Part shown: positions 16,120-25,153 of the stretch, piece after piece
How the letters are laid out: each line of letters opens with the position of its first letter
Position numbering within the stretch: position 1 is the first letter of the stretch
From: an uncultured Bacillota bacterium
GTDB lineage: Bacteria; Bacillota; Dehalobacteriia; UBA7702
Assembly: GCA_934702375.1 (NCBI GenBank)
Contig: CAKUYE010000002.1
Span: 62,001 to 126,000, forward strand
DNA length: 64,000 nucleotides
Direction: 5' to 3'
The notes under the pieces: generated by a model
Seen by the model: only the letters and a program-made list of their open reading frames with translations
Databases searched by the model: none
Told to the model about the DNA's origin: nothing
Made by a program: the position numbers and the translations under genes

Positions 16120-17526
16120 ATGTCTAGAGAACAGATGATCCACAACGCAGCAATGGAAGTATTAAACGAAGTCGGGGTAAAAATTCACAATAAAAAAGCT
16201 TGTGAAATTTATCGGGAAAATGGCATCCGTGTAGAAAACGATACTGTGTTTTTTACCGAGGAGCAGGTAATGCATTGGGTGAAAATGGCACCTTCGGAGT
16301 TTACTCTTTACGGACGGAATCCGAAATATGACATGGTGATCGGCGGTGATCATGTGAATCCTGCCCCCACCTACGGCTGTGCTTTTATTGATGATTGGGA
16401 AGGCAACCGCCGTCGGGGCTCAATTCAGGACTATTTGAAATGCTTAAAGCTGGTTCATGCCGAAGATACCTATGATATCAATGGCGGAATCATGATCCAG
16501 CCCAGTGACATTCCCGAAGAAACCGCGGCACTGGCTATGTTTTATGCAATGCTGAAAACAACGGATAAGGTCATGATGCTTCCCACCGGTTTTAAAGATG
16601 AAATGGCGCTGATTTTAGAAGCAGGTGCTGCTATTTTCGGCGGAAAAGAAGCCATGATTGAAAAACCACGGATGATTGCCTTGATCAATACGGTATCCCC
16701 CTTATCCCTTGATGAAAGAATGCTTGATTGTCTTATGCTCTTGGCTGAATATGGCCAGCCTGCCATTCTTTGCCCTGCTGCCATGCTTGGCGCTACCGGT
16801 TCTCTCTCCATGGCCGGAACCCTTGTCACCGGCATTGCCGAAGATCTTGCCGGCATTGCCCTTGCGCAAATGGTGCGCCCCGGCACACCTGTTGTTCTTG
16901 GCATTCAGTCCACAGCGGCAGATATGCGCGGTGGTATTACCTTTGCTTGCGCTGCTCCGGAAGGTACTTTGATGCAGGGCTTTGCTGCGAATATGGCTAA
17001 ATTCTACGGCGTCCCTTCTCGTGGCGGCGGTTGTCAGACCGATGCTCCTGTTATCAACTGCCAGGCCGGTTATGAATCGATGCTTACCTTTTCCTCGGCT
17101 TATCGTCACGGTATCAACCTGGTAATGGAAGCCGGCGGTGTTATGGATAGCGTTAACGCTACTTCCTTTGAGAAAATGATCATCGACTTTGAAATCATTC
17201 GTCAGGTGAAAAAAGCATTTACTCCCATTGAAGTAACGGAAGAAACCTTGAATTTGAAGGAAATCAAAGAAGTGAATTCCACCGGCAGCTATGTTATGAC
17301 CGATTACACCATGTTCCATTTCAATGATCTCTATGCACCGAAAATCGGTTCCCGCAGTGCCAAAGGAGATGCTTACTTCAAGGAAAGCATTGATAAAGAA
17401 ATGGATCGCCTGTTGACAGTATACGAACAAAATCGTCCCCAGGAAGCCGAAGCAATGGCAGAAGCCAGAGCAATCATCGCCAAATCCGGTATGGATATGG
17501 ACAAATTAGATGCGGAAATGGAATAA
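16120..17526 (+). CDS. MttB-family corrinoid-dependent methyltransferase, non-pyrrolysine
   Basis: Member of the trimethylamine methyltransferase (MttB) superfamily, 468 residues. Such enzymes move a methyl group from a quaternary or tertiary amine to a corrinoid protein. The reading frame has no internal amber codon, so this is the non-pyrrolysine branch, which includes MtgB (glycine betaine), MtpB (proline betaine) and MtcB (carnitine). Typical segments are HVNPAPTYGCAFIDDWEG, GSLSMAGTLVTGIAEDLAG and GGGCQTDAPVINCQAGYE. Three ATG codons stand in a row (16114, 16117, 16120); the last two have better spacing from GGGAGG at 16106-16111. It is followed by an MFS transporter and preceded by a TetR gene. 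No corrinoid protein gene is next to it. The substrate is unknown. Confidence 0.85.
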   Translation: MSREQMIHNAAMEVLNEVGVKIHNKKACEIYRENGIRVENDTVFFTEEQVMHWVKMAPSEFTLYGRNPKYDMVIGGDHVNPAPTYGCAFIDDWEGNRRRGSIQDYLKCLKLVHAEDTYDINGGIMIQPSDIPEETAALAMFYAMLKTTDKVMMLPTGFKDEMALILEAGAAIFGGKEAMIEKPRMIALINTVSPLSLDERMLDCLMLLAEYGQPAILCPAAMLGATGSLSMAGTLVTGIAEDLAGIALAQMVRPGTPVVLGIQSTAADMRGGITFACAAPEGTLMQGFAANMAKFYGVPSRGGGCQTDAPVINCQAGYESMLTFSSAYRHGINLVMEAGGVMDSVNATSFEKMIIDFEIIRQVKKAFTPIEVTEETLNLKEIKEVNSTGSYVMTDYTMFHFNDLYAPKIGSRSAKGDAYFKESIDKEMDRLLTVYEQNRPQEAEAMAEARAIIAKSGMDMDKLDAEME

Positions 17527-17556
17527 AGCAGCGCTTGTTGTTTATGGGAGGTTAAA

Positions 17557-18876
17557 ATGGTTATTTCAGGAAAAAAGAAATGGATCGTTTTAGTTTTGAT
17601 CTCACTTCTTTCCGGCGTTATGGTGTATGTGCCTTATTTGCGTTACAGCTACTACGACCAGATGGTGTTGCTCTTCACTCAATACAAACCAATTGTTGAT
17701 GCCGCAAATGTAAATGAGTTTATTGGCGATTTCAGCTTTTGGTTAGGGTTGATCTGTATGATTGGCTATCCCATCGGCGGTGTTCTCGTCGATAAATTTG
17801 GCGAAAAATGGCTTTTAATTATCGGTGCATTATTGATGGGAGCCTGCACCTTTTGGTATGGCATGCTTCCCGGGCGTATGGCAATCATTGTGATTCATGG
17901 GCTTTTCGGTATCGGTACCAGCTTCTTTGTTTGGGGAGCATATCTTAAAACAACGCGTAAATTAGGTACCGGGGCGGAACAGGGCAAGCTCTTTTCTTCT
18001 TCGGAGTTCATTCGAGCCATCATTGGTATGACCTTGGGTTTTCTCGGCGTGGCATTGCTGAACCATGCGGTTATGCCCGGCGGTACCACCGATCTTGAGC
18101 TTTTGGGAAAACAATGGCATACAATGATGTTCCTTAACGGCAGTATGTTTGTGGTTCTTGCCATCGGCGTTTTCTTCCTGTTGCCCGGAAAAATCACCGG
18201 GGCAGAGGAAGCCGAATTGGCTGCCAAGGGCGAAGCTTTGCCGGAACAGGAAAAGTTGTCCTTTCGCTCTGCGATGAAGGTGCTGAAAATGCCGGGTACT
18301 TGGCTGCTTTCGTTATTACTCTTTTTCTGTTATTCCTTCACTTCGGCTGCCAGCGGTTATCTCGGAGCCTATACGGTAAATGTTTTGGGCATCACGCAAA
18401 CCCAGGCCAGCACCTTTGCGGTGATCCGTAATTATATTATTGCCGGTCTTTCTACCTTGGCCATCGGCTTTATTGCCGATAAAATCGGATCAAAGGTAAA
18501 AACCCTTGGCTATTATCTGGCCATTGCTACGATTCTTACCGTAGTGTTGTTGATCACAAAGAATGCCGCAATGCTTTGTATCGGTGTTACTTTTCTTTTT
18601 GCGGTGATCTACTCCGGTATGCGGGGAATCTACTTTGCAACTTTGGGTGAGGTAGGTATTCCCTTGGCTCTTTCCGGTGTGGCTACCGGCGTAATTTCCT
18701 TGATCTGCTACCTTCCCGATGTCTATTTTGCAAAATTAGCCGGGATTTGGTTGGATAAATATGGTAACTTCGGTTACGATATTATCTGGTATTGGGTAAT
18801 TAGCTGTGGCATTCTCGGCCTTCTCGTTACCTTTCTTACGGTGCGCTATGCAAAACGCATCCGCAAGGGTGAGTAA
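17557..18876 (+). CDS. MFS transporter, likely for the methyltransferase substrate
   Basis: Membrane transporter of 439 residues with about 12 helices in two halves and a central cytosolic loop (about 208-235, rich in Glu and Lys). Major-facilitator marks include GGVLVDKFGEKW after helix 2 and GFIADKIGSKVK in the second half. It starts 30 bases after the mttB-like gene, has GGGAGG 6 bases before the ATG, and ends at a strong terminator, so the two form an operon. Uptake of the methylated amine used by the methyltransferase is the simplest guess; the family covers many organic solutes. Confidence 0.85.
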   Translation: MVISGKKKWIVLVLISLLSGVMVYVPYLRYSYYDQMVLLFTQYKPIVDAANVNEFIGDFSFWLGLICMIGYPIGGVLVDKFGEKWLLIIGALLMGACTFWYGMLPGRMAIIVIHGLFGIGTSFFVWGAYLKTTRKLGTGAEQGKLFSSSEFIRAIIGMTLGFLGVALLNHAVMPGGTTDLELLGKQWHTMMFLNGSMFVVLAIGVFFLLPGKITGAEEAELAAKGEALPEQEKLSFRSAMKVLKMPGTWLLSLLLFFCYSFTSAASGYLGAYTVNVLGITQTQASTFAVIRNYIIAGLSTLAIGFIADKIGSKVKTLGYYLAIATILTVVLLITKNAAMLCIGVTFLFAVIYSGMRGIYFATLGEVGIPLALSGVATGVISLICYLPDVYFAKLAGIWLDKYGNFGYDIIWYWVISCGILGLLVTFLTVRYAKRIRKGE

Positions 18877-18904
18877 AAGCGATTGTTATTGAAATGATTT
18901 TAAG

Positions 18905-18946
18905 GCATCTTTCCGGTTTTTCTGTAAACCCGAAAGATGCTTTTTT
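18905..18946 (+). terminator. Terminator of the methyltransferase-transporter operon
   Basis: GCATCTTTCCGG (18905-18916) pairs with CCCGAAAGATGC (18929-18940), followed by TTTTTTC. The stem lies 28 bases after the transporter stop. Confidence 0.88.
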
Positions 18947-19035
18947 CAGAATAAGCAATTTGATTTTTGAATGATTTTTATTTATAATGGTGGGAGTGTA
19001 GTTTTAAAACAGGGAAAGGATGGGAGTTATCGGTT

Positions 19036-19575
19036 ATGAGTAAGAAAGTATTGGTGATATCAACAAGCTTGCGAAAAAATAGCAATTCAGAGGCTTTGGC
19101 GGATGCTTTTGCCGAAGGTGCGATGGCTGCTGGACATCAAGTGGAAAAATTGTCCTTGCGCGGTAAGGAAATTGGCTTTTGTAAAGGTTGTCTTCGTTGT
19201 CAAAGCACGGGGCATTGCGGTATTCGCGATGATGTGGCGGAGATCGTAGAAAAAATGGGGCGTGCTGATGTGATTGCCTTCGCGACACCGATTTATTATT
19301 ATGAAATGAGTGGCCAAATGAAGACTTTATTGGATCGAAGCAATACTTTGTTTGATAAAGATTATGATTTTCGGGATATCTATCTTTTAACCGCGGCTGC
19401 GGAGGTTGAGGACGATGTCCCCGAAGGTGCAGCCCATGGATTAAAGGGCTGGATTGCCTGTTTTGAAAAGGCGAATTTTGCCGGACAGGTCTTTGCCGGC
19501 GGTGTGACGGATCCGGGTGAGATTCGGGGACATTCCGGTTTGGACTCTGCCCGCAGTATGGGTAAAAATATCTAA
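19036..19575 (+). CDS. NADPH-dependent FMN reductase/iron-sulfur flavoprotein family
   Basis: Flavodoxin-like redox protein of 179 residues. The N-terminus has the flavin-phosphate loop pattern (VISTSLRKNSNSEALADAF), and PIYYYEMSGQMKTLLDRS is typical of the NADPH-dependent FMN reductase family. A Cys cluster (CKGCLRCQSTGHC, about residues 53-65) follows the Isf-type spacing and may hold a [4Fe-4S] cluster. The physiological partner is not evident. It stands alone between two terminators. The ATG at 19036 follows the AGGAAAGGATGGGAG region. Confidence 0.85.
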   Translation: MSKKVLVISTSLRKNSNSEALADAFAEGAMAAGHQVEKLSLRGKEIGFCKGCLRCQSTGHCGIRDDVAEIVEKMGRADVIAFATPIYYYEMSGQMKTLLDRSNTLFDKDYDFRDIYLLTAAAEVEDDVPEGAAHGLKGWIACFEKANFAGQVFAGGVTDPGEIRGHSGLDSARSMGKNI

Positions 19576-19580
19576 AAAAG

Positions 19581-19627
19581 AAAGATCTTTCTGTTTGCTA
19601 ATTCGGCAGCAGAAAGATCTTTTTGAT
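19581..19627. terminator. Bidirectional terminator
   Basis: AAAGATCTTTCTG (19581-19593) pairs perfectly with CAGAAAGATCTTT (19610-19622), flanked by A-rich and T-rich runs. It serves the FMN reductase gene and the convergent transporter gene. Confidence 0.85.
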
Positions 19628-19634
19628 TCAATTT

Positions 19635-20534
19635 TCAAGTTTCAAGCGGATGATTTTCTCTGTAAATCAGCTTTGCCTTTTCGTAGACGGTGAAGAGAAT
19701 TCCAAACCAGATGATAATGAAAGCGATAAGTCGGTGTATATCCATAGCTTCGTGGAAGTAGCAAAGACCCATGAGAAATTGAAGTGTGGGATTGATGTAC
19801 ATCAAGATCCCGGAAACGTAGTAAGGAATTTTCTTTACACCGATATTAAAAAGCAGTAACGGTACAGAAGTGATCACACCACAAGCCGGCAACAGTAACA
19901 GTGCCGGTCCGGAAAGTACTCCGATGCTGCCGAAGCCTTGCTGTTCGGCTATAACGGTAAAGATCAGTGCAAACGGTGTCATGCAGAGGGTCTCCATAAA
20001 AAGAGATGTCTGGGCACTGATATGGATCATCTTTTTTACGGCGCCGTAAACGGCAAAGGAACCGGCAATCACCAGAGCCAGAAGCGGCATAACCCTTGTT
20101 ACGGCGATCATATATGCAAGTCCCAACACCGAAAAGAAAAAAGTGATCTTTTCAAAACGGCTCAATCGTTCCTTAAAGGTAAGCATGCCGATTACGGAAA
20201 CAACGATGGGTTCGATAAAATAGCCCAGGCTGGCATCGAGAACATGGCCGCTGTTGACGGCATAAATGTAGGTGCCCCAATTTACAGTAATGAGCATGCC
20301 GCAAATAAAGCAGATCAAAAGATCGCGGCGATTTTTGAAGATAGCTTTGATCTCCCCGGTATCCTTGGTTACGGCAATGAATATGCCCATAAATACCATG
20401 GACCAGAGAATGCGCTGGGCCAGGATGTACAGAGAGTTGACTTCTGCCAACAGATTCCAAAATAAGGTTAACAGTCCCCAACTGGCATAGGCCAAGGCCA
20501 CTGCCAGGGAGCCGAAGGTTTTGTTGTTATTCAT
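19635..20534 (-). CDS. rarD: EamA-family transporter, RarD-like
   Basis: Inner-membrane permease of 299 residues with about ten helices in two EamA halves. The start (GSLAVALAYASWGLLTLFWN) and YILAQRILWSMVFM match the RarD subgroup of the drug/metabolite transporter superfamily, often named chloramphenicol-sensitive protein RarD. SLGYFIEPIVVSVIGMLTFKERLSRFEK is the typical end of the first half. Substrates of this subgroup are not well established. It is a single-gene unit on the minus strand between terminators. Confidence 0.82.
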   Translation of the reverse strand: MNNNKTFGSLAVALAYASWGLLTLFWNLLAEVNSLYILAQRILWSMVFMGIFIAVTKDTGEIKAIFKNRRDLLICFICGMLITVNWGTYIYAVNSGHVLDASLGYFIEPIVVSVIGMLTFKERLSRFEKITFFFSVLGLAYMIAVTRVMPLLALVIAGSFAVYGAVKKMIHISAQTSLFMETLCMTPFALIFTVIAEQQGFGSIGVLSGPALLLLPACGVITSVPLLLFNIGVKKIPYYVSGILMYINPTLQFLMGLCYFHEAMDIHRLIAFIIIWFGILFTVYEKAKLIYRENHPLET

Positions 20535-20604
20535 GAAACAGTTCTTTCTAACAGAATATGATTGGAATCTATTATATAAAGCAAGTCATGTTTTTTCAAT
20601 ATAA

Positions 20605-20640
20605 AAATCATGCCCCATTTTCTTTTGCGGGGCATGATTT
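20605..20640 (-). terminator. Terminator of the GerMN gene
   Basis: AAATCATGCCCC (20605-20616) pairs with GGGGCATGATTT (20629-20640). Read on the minus strand it follows the GerMN stop and precedes a T-rich run. Confidence 0.82.
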
Positions 20641-20662
20641 GTTACATCCGGGGAATGCCATT

Positions 20663-21310
20663 TTATTTTGCAGCTAAGGGTTTGGAAATGTCCCAATGAC
20701 CGGCAATGCTGTTTACTACATTGCCGTCTACCCGGATTTGCACAGTATTAACAGAATCGAATTGGGAAAGGGTATTGACGATGCTTTCGATCACATATTT
20801 TTCTTCACTGCTGTTGAGTGCCGCACTTTGCAGCTCCTTGCTGAAATCTACGGTGCAAAGACCGCCTTCCTCAATGTTGATGCTTTGCACGGTAGTACCT
20901 TCCGGAATATAGGAAGAAAGAGACTCTGTAGTAGGACCGGTAAGCAGCTCCTGAAGTGTGGTTTTTGCCAACCCGACCTGGTTAATGACGCTTCTTGTTT
21001 CTACGGCCAGATCTTTGCTGTTTTCATCGACGAAATAGAGAGAGACTTCTTTATAGGTGACATCGGCTGAGGTTGACTCTGTCTGCCCCGGTGTGGGGGG
21101 TGCTTCTCCTTCTTTTGTTTCGGTTTCTTTTGTTTTTTCTTCGGATTCTTCATATTCCGGCAAGGCGGCGGTTTCCTCAGCTTTGGTTTCATTTGCTGCC
21201 GTAAAGGCTTTTTCCCGAACAGAAGCGAAAAAGCCGCCGATCTCTGTTTGAAATACAAAGGCCAGAAGCACGACAAAAAGTATACCGGTTACGATACCTT
21301 TCTTTTTCAT
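20663..21310 (-). CDS. Membrane-anchored GerMN-domain protein
   Basis: Protein of 215 residues with an N-terminal signal anchor (about 5-27), a flexible Glu/Lys/Thr-rich linker (35-85) and a GerMN domain (about 90-205; VSLYFVDENSKDL, LLTGPTTESLSSYIPEGTTV, CTVDFSKELQ). GerMN domains occur in spore germination GerM and in other cell-envelope proteins of Firmicutes, so this gene alone does not prove sporulation. It is a single-gene unit. The ATG at 21310 is preceded on its strand by GGAGGGAACC. Confidence 0.82.
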   Translation of the reverse strand: MKKKGIVTGILFVVLLAFVFQTEIGGFFASVREKAFTAANETKAEETAALPEYEESEEKTKETETKEGEAPPTPGQTESTSADVTYKEVSLYFVDENSKDLAVETRSVINQVGLAKTTLQELLTGPTTESLSSYIPEGTTVQSINIEEGGLCTVDFSKELQSAALNSSEEKYVIESIVNTLSQFDSVNTVQIRVDGNVVNSIAGHWDISKPLAAK

Positions 21311-21424
21311 GGTAAGGTTCCCTCCAACGTGTTTTTGTATATTTTATGGGGTAGTCCTAGGAGATATGACAGAAAAGATAGCAGGAAATAAAACTTTATG
21401 TTATAATGATGCGGGAGGTTTGAT

Positions 21425-23569
21425 ATGAGTAAAACGCTTGTGTTAGCAGAAAAACCGTCGGTAGGACGGGAGCTTGGCAGAGTGCTGGGCGCAACGAAAA
21501 AAGGAAATGGCTGCCTTATCGGCAGTGATTATATTGTTACCTGGGCTTTGGGTCATCTCGTTACCCTGGCAGAGCCGGAGCAATATGGCAATGAATTCAA
21601 GCATTGGTCTTTTGATACACTGCCAATGCTGCCTTCGCCAATGGAGCTAAAGGTGATTCCGGAAACATCAAAGCAGTACAAATGCGTAAAAGAGCTGCTG
21701 CGTTCCAAAGAAGTGGGTTCCATCATTATTGCCACCGACGCCGGGCGGGAAGGGGAGCTTGTTGCCCGTTGGATCATTGTAAAAAGCGGTGTGAAAAAGC
21801 CGATTAAGCGGCTATGGATATCTTCGCAAACCGATAAAGCCATTAAGGAAGGCTTTCGTCATTTGAAGGACGGTAAGGAATATTGGAATCTTTATCGTTC
21901 GGCTCAAAGCCGTGCCGAAGCCGATTGGCTTGTAGGTTTAAATGTTACCCGGGCCTTGACTTGTAAATTCAATGCCCAGCTTTCCGCCGGCCGCGTACAA
22001 ACGCCGACCTTGGCTTTGATCGTGGAGCGGGAAAAGGAAATCAAAAATTTCCGGCCGAAAGAATTTTACCGGCTCAAAGCGGATTTAGGGGCTTTTACTG
22101 CTGCCTGGGATAATGGGAAGGGCAGCGGTGCCATTGAAAGTCAAAAACAGGCGGAAGAATGGAAACGGCAGATGCTTAACGATATTTTCACGGTGAAAGA
22201 AGTGAAGGTTACGGATAAACAGGTGCCGCCGCCGATGCTTTATGATCTTACGGAGCTGCAAAAGGATGCCAATAAAAAGTATCGCTTTTCTCCAAAGGAA
22301 ACTTTAAATATTATGCAGCGGCTTTATGAAAATCATAAAGTACTGACGTATCCCCGTACCGATTCGCGATACCTTACCGATGATATTGTTCCTACTTTAC
22401 CGGAGCGGCTCAAAGCTGTTGCCTTTGGTGAGTTTACCGCCCAGGTTCGGCGTATTTTCAGGGAAGGAAATGTGATTGAAAAGAGCTGTATCAATAACGC
22501 CAAGGTTTCCGACCATCATGCCATTATTCCTACGGAAGAAAAGCCGAATCTTTTAAAAATGTCTGAGGAAGAAAAGAAAATTTATTTTATGGTCGTCCAA
22601 CGATTTTTGGCGGTATACTACCCGAAATACCATTATCAGACTGTATCTGTTCGCTTGGATTGGAAAGGGGAGCTTTTTAAAGCCAGCGGAAAACGGGAGC
22701 TGGAAAAAGGATGGCGCGCCGTTTATGACGGGGAAGAAGAGGAAGAAGAATTTCAAAATCTGCCGGAGATCCAAAAGGGAGATACCTTTGTCTGTAAAAA
22801 TACTTTGGTTAAGGCTGACAAAACAAAGGCACCTTCCCGTTATACGGAAGCAAGTCTTTTGGCGGTGATGGAAAATCCTTCCAAATATATCAACGACAAA
22901 GAAATGAAGGAATATATCGGCGGTGGCCTTGGTACCCCTGCGACCCGAGCCGATATCATCGAAAAGCTTTATAAGGCATTTTATATGGAAAACCGGGATA
23001 ATGTGATTTATCCTACCTCTAAGGCGATGCAGTTGATGGAGCTTGTGCCTTCGGAATTGAAGGAGCCGATGCTTACGGCCAAATGGGAGCGAGAACTGGA
23101 AGCCATCGCTGCCGGAAAAAGCAACGATCGTGATTTCCTCAATGATATTCGTACCTATGCCACAACTTTGGTGCGAACGGTAAAGAATAGCAGCGCCGTT
23201 TATCATCCGGATAACCTTACCCGTACCCCTTGCCCGGAATGCGGCAAGCTGATGTTGGAGGTCAATGGCAAACACGGGAAACTCCTTGTTTGTCAGGATC
23301 GGGAGTGCGGCTATAAGAAGAATATTTCCCGGAAGACCAATGCCCGTTGCCCGGAATGCCATAAGGTCATGGATATGTATGGCGAAGGGGAAAAGAAAAC
23401 CTATATCTGTGCCTGCGGTTTTCGTGAAAAGGCCGATGCTTTTCATAAACGGAAAAAGGACAATGGCGGCTCCAAGCGAGAGGTGCAAAAGTACCTTCGT
23501 AATCAAAAGGAAGAAGCCGAACTAAGCCCTCTGGCAAAGGCTTTGCAGGAAGCTATGAAACAGAAATAA
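21425..23569 (+). CDS. topB: DNA topoisomerase III
   Basis: Type IA topoisomerase of 714 residues, relaxing and decatenating DNA through a 5' phosphotyrosine link. The Toprim domain is at the start (LVLAEKPSVGRELGRVLG, IIATDAGREGELVARWI), and the catalytic Tyr lies in LTYPRTDSRYLTDD. GGGLGTPATRADIIEKL marks the closing part of the core. The C-terminus (about 600-680) has two zinc-finger-like Cys groups (CPECGKLM...CQDRECGY and CPECHKVMDM...CACGF). Length and layout are normal for TopB. GGGAGG lies 7 bases before the ATG and TATAAT at 21402-21407. Confidence 0.95.
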   Translation: MSKTLVLAEKPSVGRELGRVLGATKKGNGCLIGSDYIVTWALGHLVTLAEPEQYGNEFKHWSFDTLPMLPSPMELKVIPETSKQYKCVKELLRSKEVGSIIIATDAGREGELVARWIIVKSGVKKPIKRLWISSQTDKAIKEGFRHLKDGKEYWNLYRSAQSRAEADWLVGLNVTRALTCKFNAQLSAGRVQTPTLALIVEREKEIKNFRPKEFYRLKADLGAFTAAWDNGKGSGAIESQKQAEEWKRQMLNDIFTVKEVKVTDKQVPPPMLYDLTELQKDANKKYRFSPKETLNIMQRLYENHKVLTYPRTDSRYLTDDIVPTLPERLKAVAFGEFTAQVRRIFREGNVIEKSCINNAKVSDHHAIIPTEEKPNLLKMSEEEKKIYFMVVQRFLAVYYPKYHYQTVSVRLDWKGELFKASGKRELEKGWRAVYDGEEEEEEFQNLPEIQKGDTFVCKNTLVKADKTKAPSRYTEASLLAVMENPSKYINDKEMKEYIGGGLGTPATRADIIEKLYKAFYMENRDNVIYPTSKAMQLMELVPSELKEPMLTAKWERELEAIAAGKSNDRDFLNDIRTYATTLVRTVKNSSAVYHPDNLTRTPCPECGKLMLEVNGKHGKLLVCQDRECGYKKNISRKTNARCPECHKVMDMYGEGEKKTYICACGFREKADAFHKRKKDNGGSKREVQKYLRNQKEEAELSPLAKALQEAMKQK

Positions 23570-23588
23570 AAACGTCACCGTTTCTCTT

Positions 23589-23617
23589 TTGCTTTTTCCT
23601 GTGGTTTATGATATAAT
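23589..23617 (+). promoter_or_regulatory. Promoter of the amidase gene
   Basis: TTGCTT at 23589-23594 and TATAAT at 23612-23617, with a 17-base spacer, about 40 bases before the start codon. Confidence 0.7.
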
Positions 23618-23656
23618 AAACTTCTAAACTAATAGAAATATGGGAGGCCTATGTGG

Positions 23657-25039
23657 ATGGAAAAAACAGCAATTTTAAAAAGAAAACGCCTGCGGCTAAT
23701 TCCTTTGGCAATGATCGCTGCGTGCCTCTTTGTTTTTGTATTCAGCACCTTTGTTTCGGCAGAATACTTACCCATCACCTTTAAAACAACAAAGGATTCT
23801 CTGAATATCCGTACCCAGCCCGATACTTATTCGGAGCTCCTCACGGTAATTGAAAAAAAAGGGACGTTGCTTTATCCTGTGGAACAGGTCAGCGATAACT
23901 GGTACAAGATTCGCTTTGCCGGCGGTGTTAACGGATATGTTTTCCGTGATTACGTAGAAACCGGCGATGCATTGAAATCCTCGGTATCTCTTTTCCCCGG
24001 TGCCGCATTACGTACCGGCCCTTCCGACAGCAGTGTGATTCAGAAAATGTGCAGTATCAGTACGGAAATGAGCATTGTGGGGCAGGATGGCAACTGGTAT
24101 AAGGCAACCTCCTTTCAGGGAGAAACCGGGTATGTTTTGAAAAGCTCTGTTGTGAATCCGATAAAGAGCTACCCGGAATATACACCTGCTTTGCCGGAAG
24201 TTCCTGCCATTGAGATTTATAAGGTAAAAACTTCCACTACTGCAAAGGTGCGCACCGGCCCCGGGACCGGCAACAGTATTTTGACCGAAGTCGCCAATGG
24301 GGAGTTGATCACGGTTACAGGAAAAACCAAGGGAACCGATGGTAATGATTGGTATAAAATTACGGTTCTCAACGGTAAAACCGGTTATATCCGCGGTGAT
24401 CTGGTGGCAACCTTTGATACCTCGATTTTGAAGGGCAAAACCATCGTGATTGATCCCGGTCATGGTAGTATAAAAACCGAGGGAGGCACCATTGACAACG
24501 GAAATGTCGGTATTGACGGTGTGTTGGAAAAAGATCTTAATTTGCCGATGTCCCAGTATTTGCAGGCCTATCTTGTAAAGGCCGGCGCTACGGTGGTGAT
24601 GACCCGTACTGCAGACAAAGGCTATATGTCCCTTGCGGATCGTGCGGCCTATGCCAATAGCAATAATGCGGATATTTTGATTTCTGTACACTGCAATCGC
24701 TCCAATGATGCTAAAGTGAAGGGGTCCCTCGTCTATTACAGCAAATCCTATTACAATAATGGGAAATTGACAGAGTATGCCGATAATGCTGCAGAAGTGC
24801 AAAAGCGGCTGAAATTGGCAAATGCTGTGCAAAATTCCCTTCTTCTTGATACCGGCGCTAATAACGCAGGAATCAAGCATGACAGCCTTGCGGTACTTAA
24901 CCGTACGATTGCGCCTTCGATTTATGCTGAGCCCGGATATATGAGCAATGCCGAAGAAGAAAAGCTTTTGACCTCTTACTCTTATCAGATTCTCTGTGCT
25001 CAGGGTATGTATAAAGGCATTTTAAAATACTTTGAATAA
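23657..25039 (+). CDS. N-acetylmuramoyl-L-alanine amidase with three SH3 domains
   Basis: Secreted peptidoglycan hydrolase of 460 residues. The N-terminal signal sequence ends near FVSAEYLP. Three bacterial SH3 domains follow (about 38-100, 105-165 and 188-255; motifs LNIRTQPDTYSELLTVI, ALRTGPSDSSVIQKM, AKVRTGPGTGNSILTEV). The catalytic Amidase_3 domain fills 265-460, with zinc and catalytic positions visible in VIDPGHGS, GVLEKDLNL, ISVHCN and YAEPGYMSN. It cuts the bond between MurNAc and L-Ala in cell division or wall turnover. The ATG at 23657 is 9 bases after GGGAGG; an ATG at 23651 is only 3 bases away and less likely. Confidence 0.92.
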   Translation: MEKTAILKRKRLRLIPLAMIAACLFVFVFSTFVSAEYLPITFKTTKDSLNIRTQPDTYSELLTVIEKKGTLLYPVEQVSDNWYKIRFAGGVNGYVFRDYVETGDALKSSVSLFPGAALRTGPSDSSVIQKMCSISTEMSIVGQDGNWYKATSFQGETGYVLKSSVVNPIKSYPEYTPALPEVPAIEIYKVKTSTTAKVRTGPGTGNSILTEVANGELITVTGKTKGTDGNDWYKITVLNGKTGYIRGDLVATFDTSILKGKTIVIDPGHGSIKTEGGTIDNGNVGIDGVLEKDLNLPMSQYLQAYLVKAGATVVMTRTADKGYMSLADRAAYANSNNADILISVHCNRSNDAKVKGSLVYYSKSYYNNGKLTEYADNAAEVQKRLKLANAVQNSLLLDTGANNAGIKHDSLAVLNRTIAPSIYAEPGYMSNAEEEKLLTSYSYQILCAQGMYKGILKYFE

Positions 25040-25093
25040 TTTCATACTGAAATAATAAATTTTGGAGCTGTGAAAACAGCTCCATTTTTTTAC

Positions 25094-25143
25094 TTGACAA
25101 GTTACCGATAGGTAACTATAATAATTAGTGACCGAACGGTAAC
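25094..25143 (+). promoter_or_regulatory. Promoter with two palindromic TetR operators
   Basis: Perfect TTGACA (25094-25099) and TATAAT (25117-25122), 17-base spacer. The spacer is nearly filled by the perfect palindrome GTTACC-GATA-GGTAAC (25101-25116). A second copy, GTGACC-GAAC-GGTAAC (25128-25143), lies 27 bases downstream, just before the ribosome site. Repressor binding would block both polymerase boxes. Confidence 0.88.
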
Positions 25144-25153
25144 GGAGGTTTTT

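Noticed and set aside
16120..17526. Pyrrolysine-containing MttB
   Set aside because: The frame has no internal TAG, and the length fits the non-pyrrolysine branch.
20663..21310. Proof of sporulation
   Set aside because: GerMN domains also occur in non-spore envelope proteins, and no other sporulation gene is in the window.
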